Assembly: GCA_002311925.1 (NCBI GenBank)
Contig: DCAK01000076.1
Coordinates: 14,737-32,458 of the forward strand
Source: Planctomycetes bacterium UBA1135
GTDB lineage: Bacteria; Planctomycetota; UBA1135
Length of the DNA stretch: 17,722 nt
Direction: 5' to 3'
The notes under the pieces were generated by a model. That model did no database searches and was not told the origin of the DNA. It saw only the letters and a list, made by a program, of their open reading frames with translations. Shown here one piece after another: positions 1 to 7,048 of the stretch. Numbering within the stretch: position 1 is the first letter of the stretch; the number at the start of each line of letters is the position of its first letter. Both the position numbers and the translations under genes were made by a program.

Positions 1-1
1 C

Positions 2-862
2 TACCGCTCCTTCATTCCCGGGATCTTCGACGGCGAGATGGCCCGGCATGGCATCCCGACCCGGTCCTTCAACCTCGGGGTTCCCGGAGCGACATGGCTG
101 GAAATCCAATTCCTGGCGCGCAAGGTTCTCGAGGACGGGGGTCCGAATCTCAAGAGGATGCTCATCGAATACCGGGCCTTCTACCCGACCATCGTCGAAA
201 AGAACCTCTTCAAGGGAAGGACGGTCTATTGGCACGATTGGCCGGCAACCTCTCTCGCCCTCACGGGAATTCGGGACCATGCCCACCTCGCAACCCATCC
301 CTGCCACGATTCCTTCGTCCATTTCCAGCACTTCCTCTGCTGGACCCTGAAAATCGGCCAGGCTTACGAAGTCGGCGACGGCCTCCTGGGCCTGAGAAAG
401 GGGAAATCGGCGAAAGCCGGCAAGGTCCATGGATGGGTCCCCCTCGAGCAGGACGACCCCAACTTCGCCGCCCGGCGGCAACTCTTCCTCGACCACCTGG
501 ACGAATTCCGTGAGGACATCCGCCACATGGTCGAGGACGAGGTCTACAGCCGAGAGGATGTGGAAGCTTGGAACGACCTTGAAATCGCCCGGTCCATCAT
601 CCGGGAGGCCGGAAAGGCCGGCGTCGAAGTCATCTTCATTCAAATGCCCGGGCAGGGGCGGGACAAGCCGCTGGAAATGCGCATCTCCGAGGACCTCGGA
701 AAACCAGTCCTCCTCTACAACGCCCCGGAAAAATACCCCCGCTTCTACGAAGAGGAATTCCGTTGGGACGTCGGTCACCTTTCCAGGGAGGGTTCAGAAA
801 TCTTCACCGGCATTCTCGCCAAAGATGTGGCGGCCGCGCTTGAGAAGGAGAAGTCGAAGTGA
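2..862 (+). CDS. SGNH-hydrolase-like protein, 3' part (5' end outside window)
   Basis: The reading frame is open from base 2, with sense codons before the first ATG at 38, so the gene almost certainly starts upstream and that ATG is internal. About 286 residues are visible. The C-terminal motif RWDVGHLSREGSEIF fits the Asp-x-x-His block V that supplies the catalytic Asp and His in SGNH hydrolases and AlgJ/AlgX-like acyl-transfer proteins. The upstream FNLGVPGA and IEYRAFYPT stretches would be the middle blocks. The GDS-type Ser block is not visible and should lie upstream. The stop overlaps the GTG start of the MBOAT gene, so the two are probably translationally coupled. SGNH proteins beside MBOAT proteins usually help O-acylate extracellular polysaccharides, which is the inferred role. 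I am confident it is a gene and moderately confident of the fold. Confidence 0.75.
   Translation, partial: YRSFIPGIFDGEMARHGIPTRSFNLGVPGATWLEIQFLARKVLEDGGPNLKRMLIEYRAFYPTIVEKNLFKGRTVYWHDWPATSLALTGIRDHAHLATHPCHDSFVHFQHFLCWTLKIGQAYEVGDGLLGLRKGKSAKAGKVHGWVPLEQDDPNFAARRQLFLDHLDEFREDIRHMVEDEVYSREDVEAWNDLEIARSIIREAGKAGVEVIFIQMPGQGRDKPLEMRISEDLGKPVLLYNAPEKYPRFYEEEFRWDVGHLSREGSEIFTGILAKDVAAALEKEKSK
845..850 (+). promoter_or_regulatory. Ribosome binding site for the MBOAT gene (AAGGAG)
   Basis: AAGGAG lies 8 bases before the GTG at 859. It sits inside the end of the SGNH-like gene. This spacing decides the GTG start and supports the GTGA overlap with the upstream stop codon. Confidence 0.7.
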
Positions 863-2442
863 TTTTTACCGAATTCCGATTCTTCCCCTTCTTTCTCGCC
901 GCCTTCCTCGTTCATTGGACCCTCCGAAAAGACCCCCACCGCAAATTATGGCTGCTGGCCTGCAGCTACTTGTTCTACGCGGCTTGGGACTGGCGATTCC
1001 TCTCGCTCATCCTCGGCTCCACAATTCTCGACTGGTTCGCTGGGCAAAGGATTCACGCCTCCGAAAACCCTAAAGCTAGAAAAAAATGGCTCACCCTGAG
1101 TCTCTGCGGCAATCTTGGCATCCTTGGAATCTTTAAATACTTCGGCTTCTTCGCCTCATCAGCAGAAGTCTTTCTGGCCTTTCTCGGATTCAGCCCAGGG
1201 TGGACAACTCTCAATATCGTCCTCCCTGTTGGCATTAGTTTCTACACCTTTCAGACAATGTCCTATTCGCTGGACATTTATGCCAAGAAGCTAGCGCCAA
1301 CAAAATCATTTATCGATCTCGCTCTTTTCGTGGGATTTTTCCCTCAACTTGTCGCCGGCCCCATTGTCCGAGCTGCCGAATTCCTTCCTCAGCTGGCCAC
1401 AACTCGAATCTGGAAAAGAGTGGATGTACGAGGAGCTCTGGTGTTGTTCCTCGTCGGCTTTATTAAAAAGGCCTGCATCTCTGACAACATTGCTTCTGTT
1501 ATAGACCGCTACTTCAGTGCACCTGCGAGTTATGACGTCCTAAGTGCCTGGGTGGGGGTCACCTTCGCCTCCGTCCAGGTTTATTGCGATTTCTCCGGGT
1601 ACTCCGACATGGCTATCGCCTGTGCAGCTCTGCTTGGCTATCAACTCCGAGAAAATTTCCATTTCCCCTTCTTTGCGAGGAATATCACCGGGCTCTGGAG
1701 AGGTTGGCATATGAGCCTCAGTAGTTGGCTCCGGGACTATCTTTACATCCCTCTAGGCGGGAGCCGAAATAACAGCGAAAACGACGGCATTGGGTTTGCC
1801 GTATCACTAGCAGCCTTCTTCACCTTCGTTTGCTGGGTATTCGTCAGAGAGGATTCTGAGATGACCTCCGGAATCGCAATCCTCCTCTGCCTTGTCTTCA
1901 TAATGGTGGCATATCTCATTGGAGTACGCGGACAAAGGGCCACTAACCGGAATCTTATGCTGACAATGTTGCTCGGTGGACTCTGGCACGGGGCAGCGTG
2001 GGGTTACGTAATTTGGGGGGGGTTGCATGGCCTTGGATTAATTCTCCACAAAGAATGGAAGAGCCGAAAGCCTAGATGGGGATGGCTTAACTTAACCCTC
2101 AACGGGCTTGGCCCGTTTCTCACCTTTTGGTTTTGGGCCTTAGCCTATCTTTTTTTCCGAGCCGCCGGAGAAGGAGAAAACAGTCTCGAGGTGTCTCGGC
2201 ATGCTTTAGACGGATTCCTTTTCTTCCACTCGGAAGGGACCCAGTCAATAGGCCCACCCCTTCTCATCGGCTTGGTCCCCCTCTTAGGGCTTATCCACCT
2301 TATTGCCTACAAGGGGTGGACCAGGCAATTCTGGCGCAGAGTCCCAGCGTGGGCCTTCGCCGCCGGACTTGGCCTAGTAACTGCAGGAATCCTCCCCTTC
2401 GTCCAGCCCAATAGCCAACCTTTCATTTACTTCCAGTTCTAG
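859..2442 (+). CDS. MBOAT family O-acyltransferase (AlgI-like)
   Basis: This 527-residue polytopic membrane protein would move an acyl group, typically acetyl, across the membrane for transfer to a polysaccharide. Family signatures are WRGWHMSLSSWLRDYLY (H284), IPLGGSR (298-303), GGLWHGAAW (H377) and VIWGGLHG (H390, the usual invariant MBOAT histidine). YCDFSGYSDMA, also typical of the family, lies upstream. The protein is longer than the roughly 460-500 residues usual for AlgI-like proteins. The excess lies at about 304-362, between the GGSR and LLGGLWHG motifs, where two extra hydrophobic segments occur. The GTG start has an AAGGAG site 8 bases upstream. From about base 1060 the gene is much lower in GC than its neighbours: I counted 26/60 at 1081-1140, 25/60 at 1261-1320 and 28/60 at 2041-2100. 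A run of eight G at 2015-2022 directly precedes the H390 codon. Confidence 0.93.
   Translation: MIFTEFRFFPFFLAAFLVHWTLRKDPHRKLWLLACSYLFYAAWDWRFLSLILGSTILDWFAGQRIHASENPKARKKWLTLSLCGNLGILGIFKYFGFFASSAEVFLAFLGFSPGWTTLNIVLPVGISFYTFQTMSYSLDIYAKKLAPTKSFIDLALFVGFFPQLVAGPIVRAAEFLPQLATTRIWKRVDVRGALVLFLVGFIKKACISDNIASVIDRYFSAPASYDVLSAWVGVTFASVQVYCDFSGYSDMAIACAALLGYQLRENFHFPFFARNITGLWRGWHMSLSSWLRDYLYIPLGGSRNNSENDGIGFAVSLAAFFTFVCWVFVREDSEMTSGIAILLCLVFIMVAYLIGVRGQRATNRNLMLTMLLGGLWHGAAWGYVIWGGLHGLGLILHKEWKSRKPRWGWLNLTLNGLGPFLTFWFWALAYLFFRAAGEGENSLEVSRHALDGFLFFHSEGTQSIGPPLLIGLVPLLGLIHLIAYKGWTRQFWRRVPAWAFAAGLGLVTAGILPFVQPNSQPFIYFQF
2015..2022 (+). repeat. G8 homopolymer inside the MBOAT gene
   Basis: Eight consecutive G encode the Trp-Gly-Gly just before catalytic-type H390. 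Gain or loss of one G would shift the frame and remove the last quarter of the enzyme. It could be a slippage site or a chance run. Confidence 0.6.
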
Positions 2443-2448
2443 GTGTCC

Positions 2449-3369
2449 CTACTGGATAAGAAAGGCGGTCGGGTTTGAAAGCCTACGGTTGGCAATCGGG
2501 GCCCCGAGCCCCGTTGCAGCTTGACAGTAGGCCGTTCTCCCCGAGAGCCCTGCAAGAGACGGAATGACGACCGTTTGGAACACCGAACCGCTTCCCCCAA
2601 TAACGCCCTGGCCAAGGAAACGGAAACTAGGATGGTTGATGTTCACGTGGAGAAGGCCCATTGAGCCATAATCCACGAGATTGGGTTGAAGCCCGCCAAA
2701 TAGGTACCAAGGAAGCCCTCCCTCATCCCTAACTTCAAAGACCAGCGTTCCTCCTGGTTGGAATAACCCGGTCACCTGCAGATTCGGGGTCACCTCCACA
2801 TCCGTGGATTCAAGAATGAGGGTCAACGCGGTCGCCGAGGAATCGGCCACCATTGAATAGGCTGAGCCGATGCACCCGGTCAGGACCGGGTCATCAAAAA
2901 GAAAGGGCCCGGGGTCGGCTCCAATGGCCTGCTTCGCCTGAAAGGGCATCCGGAACAAGTGAGCACTCGGAGAGGACGAATAGGACCCAGGCGAAGCCGC
3001 CGCTCCAATCACGAAAACACCTTCTTCTGCTACCCCATCACCGGCTTCGGGGCAACTCGCCCATCCTGAGCCAAAAGGAGGAGGACAATTGAAAGCCCAG
3101 ATGTCAGTGAGAACCGACCCAAAAAGAGTGCCGGGCCCGGCAAGGGGTTCAAAAGAATCTCCTGAAAACGAGAAGAACGCTTGGTAGCCAGCCACCAGCG
3201 CGCCCTGAGGATTTTCCAACCAACAATCCACATCAAGTGAATCTCCCATCCGAACCTGGGTTGAATCCGGGACCAAGCGCAGGGTGACGACCTGGGCCGG
3301 CAATGAGAGAGCCGAACCTAGGAGCAGTAAGCAGGAAAGGGGAAATCGCATTCTATGCTTGGGTTTCAC
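2449..3369 (-). CDS. Secreted protein with cohesin-like domain, function unknown
   Basis: This 306-residue protein reads from a GTG at 3369. An in-frame ATG at 3351 (residue 7, MRFPLSCLLLLG) is an equally good start, and neither has a clear Shine-Dalgarno site. A Lys/Arg-rich start, a hydrophobic core and ALSLPAQ give a signal peptide ending near residue 25. The next roughly 150 residues (VTLRLVPDSTQVRMGDSLDV, then LVAGYQAFFSFSG) resemble a cohesin-type carbohydrate-binding beta fold, where the surface of one sheet binds a partner. The end (residues ~250-306; FQTVVIPSLAGLSG then AYCQA) resembles the C-terminal beta tail of many planctomycete secreted proteins. Several Cys could form disulfides. 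It is oriented against its neighbours and ends 6 bases from the MBOAT stop. A structural or adhesive surface role is inference; no catalytic motif is visible. Confidence 0.82.
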   Translation of the reverse strand: MKPKHRMRFPLSCLLLLGSALSLPAQVVTLRLVPDSTQVRMGDSLDVDCWLENPQGALVAGYQAFFSFSGDSFEPLAGPGTLFGSVLTDIWAFNCPPPFGSGWASCPEAGDGVAEEGVFVIGAAASPGSYSSSPSAHLFRMPFQAKQAIGADPGPFLFDDPVLTGCIGSAYSMVADSSATALTLILESTDVEVTPNLQVTGLFQPGGTLVFEVRDEGGLPWYLFGGLQPNLVDYGSMGLLHVNINHPSFRFLGQGVIGGSGSVFQTVVIPSLAGLSGRTAYCQAATGLGAPIANRRLSNPTAFLIQ

Positions 3370-3453
3370 TCTAAACGACGCAATGGAAATCTGGAAGGTT
3401 CCACAAGTATCCGCAGAAAATTCATTTAAAAAGGTATCATCCGACCGACCTTA
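3370..3453. promoter_or_regulatory. Divergent intergenic region, probable promoters (weak signals)
   Basis: This AT-rich 84-base gap lies between the divergent starts of the secreted-protein gene and the Thr-type sulfatase-fold gene, so it should carry promoters for both. On the + strand TATCAT (3435-3440) matches five of six bases of a sigma-70 -10 box, but no credible -35 lies 16-18 bases upstream. On the - strand I found only poor -10 candidates. The location is well supported; the individual boxes are not. Confidence 0.35.
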
Positions 3454-5208
3454 ATGGTCAGGCAAATGGGGAATCGCATACGCAAAGGAAGGTTCGTACT
3501 GGCAGCCATTTCTGGCTGGGCGTTCACTTATTTGGCCGTGGGGGGGATAGAAGCTTGGGCAGAAAGCGCCCACCAGGATTGGGGTGTCACCGGGCACGGA
3601 TGGTTGGGATTGGATTTCTGGTCACGGGTCGAACCCTGGAAAGCCGCCGCCTGCGGGGGAATCCTGGCCCTTTTCCTTGGCTGGGCCGGCGGAAAGATGG
3701 ATGGGAATCCCGGCCCCATGCTCCGCTGGGGAGTCTCCTTCTTCGGCCGCCCCTGGGTCCTGGGGCTCCTCCTCCTGACCGCGCATCGGCTTCCTTCCAC
3801 GGTCGCCAACCTCACCCAGCCTCAACCCCCGCCCGGGGCCCCCAACATCGTGGTCGTGGTCGTCGATTCCTTGAGGGCGGATCACTGCGGATTCATGGGA
3901 TATTCTCGCCCGACCACCCCCGGGCTCGACGCCCTCGCCGAAAAGGGCGTGGTTTTTGAAAACGCCCTCTCCAGTTCGGGCTGGACCAAGCCGGCGGTCG
4001 GCACCCTTTTCACCGGCCTGATTCCCTCCAATCACGGAGCCGTCTCTCGGATGTCCGTCATTTCCGGTCGCCACGGGGCAGCCCTCAACCCCCCCGCCCT
4101 CACCCTCCCGGAAATCCTCCGCAATCGTGGCTGGAGAACGGGAGTCTTTTCCAACAACCCCAATGTTCTCCACAAGTACGGGTTCACCCAGGGCGTCGAA
4201 CATTTTTCCAATTACTGGGAGGTCCTCGGGTACGAAGCGGGCCGCGCGGAATCCATGACCCGGGATGTTCTCGAGTGGGTTGGGGGCCTGAAGGAAGAGG
4301 AACCCTTCTTCGCCTATCTCCACCTCATGGACACCCACTACCCCTATTTCGCACCCGCCCCCTTCGCGGGAACCTGGGACCAGTCCGGCTTGGACCTGAA
4401 CGTGAACGGAAATCTCGTGGAACGACAAATCCTGGGCGAAGTTGAAATCAGCGACGCTCAACTCGCGCGCATCGTCGACCTCTACGACGAATCCATTCTG
4501 TATTCCGACGCCCATCTGGCCCCTTTCATCGCTGGACTTCTGGATAGCCATCCGAACACCGTGGTCGTCCTGGTCGCGGACCATGGCGAGGAGTTCCTGG
4601 AACATGGACATCTGGGTCACGGTCACAGCCTCTTCCAGGAACTCGTCCACATACCCCTCGTCATCTGGGCCCCGGATTTGCAGCCCGGAAGAGTGAATGC
4701 TCAAGTTCGGCTGATGGACATCCCTCCCTCGCTTCTTGAATGGGCGGCAGCCCCCATCCCCGCCTCGATGCAGGGAAAAGCCCTTCAACCTCTCACCCGC
4801 GGCGAAGAAAGCGGCCCCCGCCCCGCTCCCATGGAAACCGGTGGAGACCAGCAGCCTCAATGGCATTGGCGGGCCCTCTCGGACGGAGTTTGGAAATGGA
4901 TTGCCCGTGAAGCAGACCTGCCCCATTCCGGACCCGAGATGATTCTCTCAGAAAGAGAAATGGCCGGACCCTATTCCCTTCTCTTCAACCTGGATTCCGA
5001 TGCTGAAGAAGGGATCGATCTGCTGCCATCCGAATCCGGCCATGCTCTTCGCCTGAAAGACCTTATGGCCGATTCTGACTGGTATTTCCCCCCCTCCCAC
5101 GTGCTCACCCTGGCAATTCGGAGCCGGGATTCGATCAGTGAGGAAGAGGCCGCGAGGCTCGCCGCCCTCGGCTATGCGGGCGACGACAAGGAAGAAGCGG
5201 ACGGTTAG
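3454..5208 (+). CDS. Membrane-anchored sulfatase-fold protein with Thr nucleophile (first copy)
   Basis: This protein has 584 residues, or 580 from an alternative ATG at 3466. Three hydrophobic segments (about 13-33, 64-80, 99-112) precede a periplasmic-type domain of the alkaline phosphatase/sulfatase superfamily. Metal-site motifs are VVVVVDSLRAD (D138) and LVADHGEEFLEHGHLGHGH (D376, H377, later His). The nucleophile block reads GWTKPAVGTLFTG, with T178 where formylglycine sulfatases have Cys or Ser in C/S-x-P-x-R, and Val in place of the Arg. Thr is the nucleophile in LtaS-type phosphoglycerol and EptA-type phosphoethanolamine transferases, so phospho-group transfer or hydrolysis is a better guess than desulfation. 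The C terminus (AARLAALGYAG) is a tail common in this superfamily. A paralogue lies at 15723-17645. Early codons are lower in GC than the rest. The substrate is unknown. Confidence 0.88.
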   Translation: MVRQMGNRIRKGRFVLAAISGWAFTYLAVGGIEAWAESAHQDWGVTGHGWLGLDFWSRVEPWKAAACGGILALFLGWAGGKMDGNPGPMLRWGVSFFGRPWVLGLLLLTAHRLPSTVANLTQPQPPPGAPNIVVVVVDSLRADHCGFMGYSRPTTPGLDALAEKGVVFENALSSSGWTKPAVGTLFTGLIPSNHGAVSRMSVISGRHGAALNPPALTLPEILRNRGWRTGVFSNNPNVLHKYGFTQGVEHFSNYWEVLGYEAGRAESMTRDVLEWVGGLKEEEPFFAYLHLMDTHYPYFAPAPFAGTWDQSGLDLNVNGNLVERQILGEVEISDAQLARIVDLYDESILYSDAHLAPFIAGLLDSHPNTVVVLVADHGEEFLEHGHLGHGHSLFQELVHIPLVIWAPDLQPGRVNAQVRLMDIPPSLLEWAAAPIPASMQGKALQPLTRGEESGPRPAPMETGGDQQPQWHWRALSDGVWKWIAREADLPHSGPEMILSEREMAGPYSLLFNLDSDAEEGIDLLPSESGHALRLKDLMADSDWYFPPSHVLTLAIRSRDSISEEEAARLAALGYAGDDKEEADG

Positions 5209-5242
5209 GAATTCGAACCCGGCTCCGGGGCCCTTTCCGCTT

Positions 5243-5271
5243 TTGATATCCACCCAACATGGGCCCATAAT
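5243..5271 (+). promoter_or_regulatory. Predicted sigma-70-type promoter for the polysaccharide operon
   Basis: TTGATA (5243-5248, five of six bases of the -35 consensus) and CATAAT (5266-5271, five of six of the -10) are separated by exactly 17 bases. Transcription would start near 5278, giving a leader of about 80 bases before the ATG at 5361. It is the strongest promoter match I saw and sits in the only sizeable gap upstream of the long gene chain. Planctomycete promoters are poorly charted, so this rests on the general bacterial consensus. Confidence 0.6.
5259..5268. promoter_or_regulatory. 10-base palindrome overlapping the promoter, possible operator
   Basis: ATGGGCCCAT is a perfect palindrome covering the end of the promoter spacer and the first three bases of the -10 box. 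A dimeric repressor here would block RNA polymerase. The site is short, so chance occurrence is possible. Confidence 0.3.
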
Positions 5272-5351
5272 GCCGCATTCCGGGGGAAAATTGGAATCCC
5301 GGACTCGTTTCGTGCGTCCAATCATGGCCAAAAAAGGCAGATTGCCTGCGT

Positions 5352-5358
5352 GGGGAGG
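5352..5358 (+). promoter_or_regulatory. Ribosome binding site (GGGGAGG), unusually close to its ATG
   Basis: GGGGAGG ends only 2 bases before the ATG at 5361, shorter than the usual 5-9. There is no other nearby in-frame ATG, so the start is retained. The tight spacing may limit translation of the first operon gene. Confidence 0.5.
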
Positions 5359-5360
5359 AA

Positions 5361-6041
5361 ATGAACCCAGTCCTTGCTGACCCGTCCGCCCTGGACCACC
5401 TGCCCCTCAAGGGGCAGAGAGGGGAGTTCGTCCGGCTCCTGTCCAAGCTACGGGATGCGGGAGAGGAGGACGGTTCCCTGGTGGTCTGCCTGACCTCCGC
5501 GCTGTCCGGGGAGGGCACCTCCACAGTCGCCGCCCAGTTCGCCGCCTCAGCGGCCGCCGCCCGCCAGAATTCCAGGGCCATTCTGGTCGAGGGCAACCTC
5601 CAGGCTCCCGCCGTTCACAGCTTGCTCGACCTCGACAATGACGTCGGGGTCATCGATGTTTGCTCCGGGCGGCTCTCGGTTGACGAGGTCATCCAACGCA
5701 CCGAAGCGAGCGCGCTGGATGCAATCACAGCCGGAGCGGAAGGCAGGACCATGGCTCCCGGAACCCTCGACTCCCTTCCCTTCGGGGCGCTGGTCCGGGA
5801 ACTTCGCGACCACTACTCCCTCGTGGTCGTGGATTGCTCCCCCTTGGCCTCGGGAAGCGCGGGAACCCATCTTTCCCGCAAGGAAGCCCTCACCGTCCTC
5901 GTCGTCCAAGCTTCTTCAACCCGACGGGAAGTGGTCCAGGGCGCGGCCCACGAATTATCCCTCATGGCGGCCGAACCCGTCGGCCTCCTCCTCAATCGTC
6001 GAAAATACTTCATTCCCTCCTTCGTCTACCGGCGGATTTGA
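5361..6041 (+). CDS. CpsD/CapB-like P-loop protein with degenerate kinase motifs
   Basis: This 226-residue protein has the layout of the cytoplasmic ATPase domain of bacterial tyrosine kinases (BY-kinases) that work with Wzz-type proteins. The Walker A region reads SALSGEGTSTVA, with T53 where the nucleotide-binding Lys is expected. The Walker A' region reads ILVEGNLQAP (77-83), with Glu, Asn and Gln in place of the usual Asp, Asp and Arg. The Walker B region reads LVVVDCSP (D158). The ending LLLNRRKYFIPSFVYRRI matches the family's usual last strand and tail, but there is no long Tyr cluster. It is probably not an active kinase; a structural or nucleotide-sensing role with the Wzz-like protein two genes downstream is likely. 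It is the first gene after the predicted promoter, and its stop overlaps the TTG start of the export lipoprotein. Confidence 0.85.
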   Translation: MNPVLADPSALDHLPLKGQRGEFVRLLSKLRDAGEEDGSLVVCLTSALSGEGTSTVAAQFAASAAAARQNSRAILVEGNLQAPAVHSLLDLDNDVGVIDVCSGRLSVDEVIQRTEASALDAITAGAEGRTMAPGTLDSLPFGALVRELRDHYSLVVVDCSPLASGSAGTHLSRKEALTVLVVQASSTRREVVQGAAHELSLMAAEPVGLLLNRRKYFIPSFVYRRI

Positions 6042-7048
6042 AGCCTCTCCTCCTCATCGCGCTCGTTCTGGCCGCCTGCAATGCGCCGGCCGGCGAGACC
6101 AACATCACCCCTTCGCCAGCCTCCTTCCAGGCTATGTCCGAAGAGGTCCGCTACATCCCCCGCTACCTGCTCAATCCCGGCGACACTCTCAAGGCCAGCT
6201 TCCTGGTCCGCCCGGATCGGGGGCCCGCCATCTACAAAATCGAGGCCGGGGACACGCTCAAGGTCAAGGTCTTCCACCACACCGAAATCGACGACACCTA
6301 TTTCGTCCGCCCCGACGGAAAGATTTCTCTCCCCTACAAGGGGGCCTTCAAGGTGGTCGGGCTCACCCCGGAAGAAGCGAGGGACCAGATTGCCAATCTT
6401 TACGCCGACCTTTTCCGCGACCCCGTGGTCGCCCTCCAGGTCACGACCTTCGGAAAACGACTCGAGGAACTGAAGTCCATTCTGGGATCGGCCGCCACCG
6501 GCCAATCCCTGCAAACCGTCATCGGCCCGGACGGCTTCTTCTCGTTGCCGCTGGTGGGTGAATTCGCCGCCGCGGGACGCGTGGTGACCCAGGTCCAGGA
6601 AGCCGTCGAAGCCGCCTACATCGACCGCTTTCCCGAACTCGAAGTGGGCATTCAGCTGTCCGCCACCGCCGGATTCGGAGTCTTCGTCCAGGGCGAGGTC
6701 ACCCAACCTGGCCGCATCGGAGTTACCGGGCCCATCACCGCGTCCCGAGCCCTGGCCATGGCCGGTGGAGCCCATCTCGCGACCTCCGACCTCGAGAATT
6801 GCATCCTCCTCACCATGGCTCCCGACGGAGTGGCGGAAGCTCACCGGGTCGACCTCTACGCGGTTCTTGAAGAAGGGGACGTATCCCGCGACGCCCTGAT
6901 GGGGCCCAACGACGTCCTGGTGGTTCCTTCCACCAGCATCACGCGAGTCAACCGCTGGGTCGACCAATACATCGCCAAGATGCTCCTCTTCCGCGGCTTC
7001 GGTGTCTCGGCCGCCTACCGCATCGATTCGGAGTTCATCGCCCAATGA
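6038..7048 (+). CDS. Wza-like polysaccharide export lipoprotein
   Basis: This 336-residue protein would form the outer-membrane exit for the polysaccharide. I place the start at TTG 6038, which overlaps the previous stop (TTGA) and gives MKPLLLIALVLAAC, a short lipoprotein signal peptide with lipobox Cys at residue 14. The frame is open further upstream, but the extension lacks sense as a protein and would bury the signal. The mature part has a Poly_export (PF02563-like) domain: YKIEAGDTLKVKVFHH, then FVRPDGKISLPYKG and LTPEEARDQIANLY. One or two SLBB-type beta-grasp repeats follow, including VIGPDGFFSLPLVGEF and VFVQGEVTQPGRIGV with ALAMAGG. The region before the stop (VDQYIAKMLLFRGFGV) may be the amphipathic segment that spans the outer membrane in Wza. 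The next gene starts at an ATGA overlap. Family is confident; the start rests on lipobox and coupling, because no strong ribosome site is visible. Confidence 0.9.
   Translation: MKPLLLIALVLAACNAPAGETNITPSPASFQAMSEEVRYIPRYLLNPGDTLKASFLVRPDRGPAIYKIEAGDTLKVKVFHHTEIDDTYFVRPDGKISLPYKGAFKVVGLTPEEARDQIANLYADLFRDPVVALQVTTFGKRLEELKSILGSAATGQSLQTVIGPDGFFSLPLVGEFAAAGRVVTQVQEAVEAAYIDRFPELEVGIQLSATAGFGVFVQGEVTQPGRIGVTGPITASRALAMAGGAHLATSDLENCILLTMAPDGVAEAHRVDLYAVLEEGDVSRDALMGPNDVLVVPSTSITRVNRWVDQYIAKMLLFRGFGVSAAYRIDSEFIAQ

Noticed and set aside
2443..2448. Shared bidirectional terminator between the convergent genes
   Set aside because: Only 6 bases separate the stops, and I found no hairpin there.
3985..3987. 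Assigning the sulfatase-fold genes as true sulfatases
   Set aside because: Thr replaces the Cys or Ser needed for formylglycine formation in both copies, and the motif Arg is missing.
3622..4926. Minus-strand open frame of 434 codons opposite the first sulfatase-fold gene
   Set aside because: Low-complexity composition and complete overlap with a gene whose motifs are well conserved.
5218..5244. Terminator after the first sulfatase-fold gene (CCCG/CGGG stem, then TTTT)
   Set aside because: The 4-pair stem is weak and the T run lies more than 10 bases away and overlaps the promoter -35 region.
5280..5302. Hairpin (CCGGG pairing with CCCGG) as a terminator or attenuator
   Set aside because: The stem is only 5 base pairs with a large loop and no following T run.
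5834..6037. Upstream extension of the export lipoprotein frame to an ATG at 5834
   Set aside because: It overlaps the P-loop gene and gives Pro/Arg-rich nonsense before a good lipoprotein signal. The TTG at 6038 explains the data better.
6026..7045. Minus-strand open frame of 339 codons opposite the export lipoprotein gene
   Set aside because: No recognisable domain; it is fully antisense to a clear Wza-like gene.
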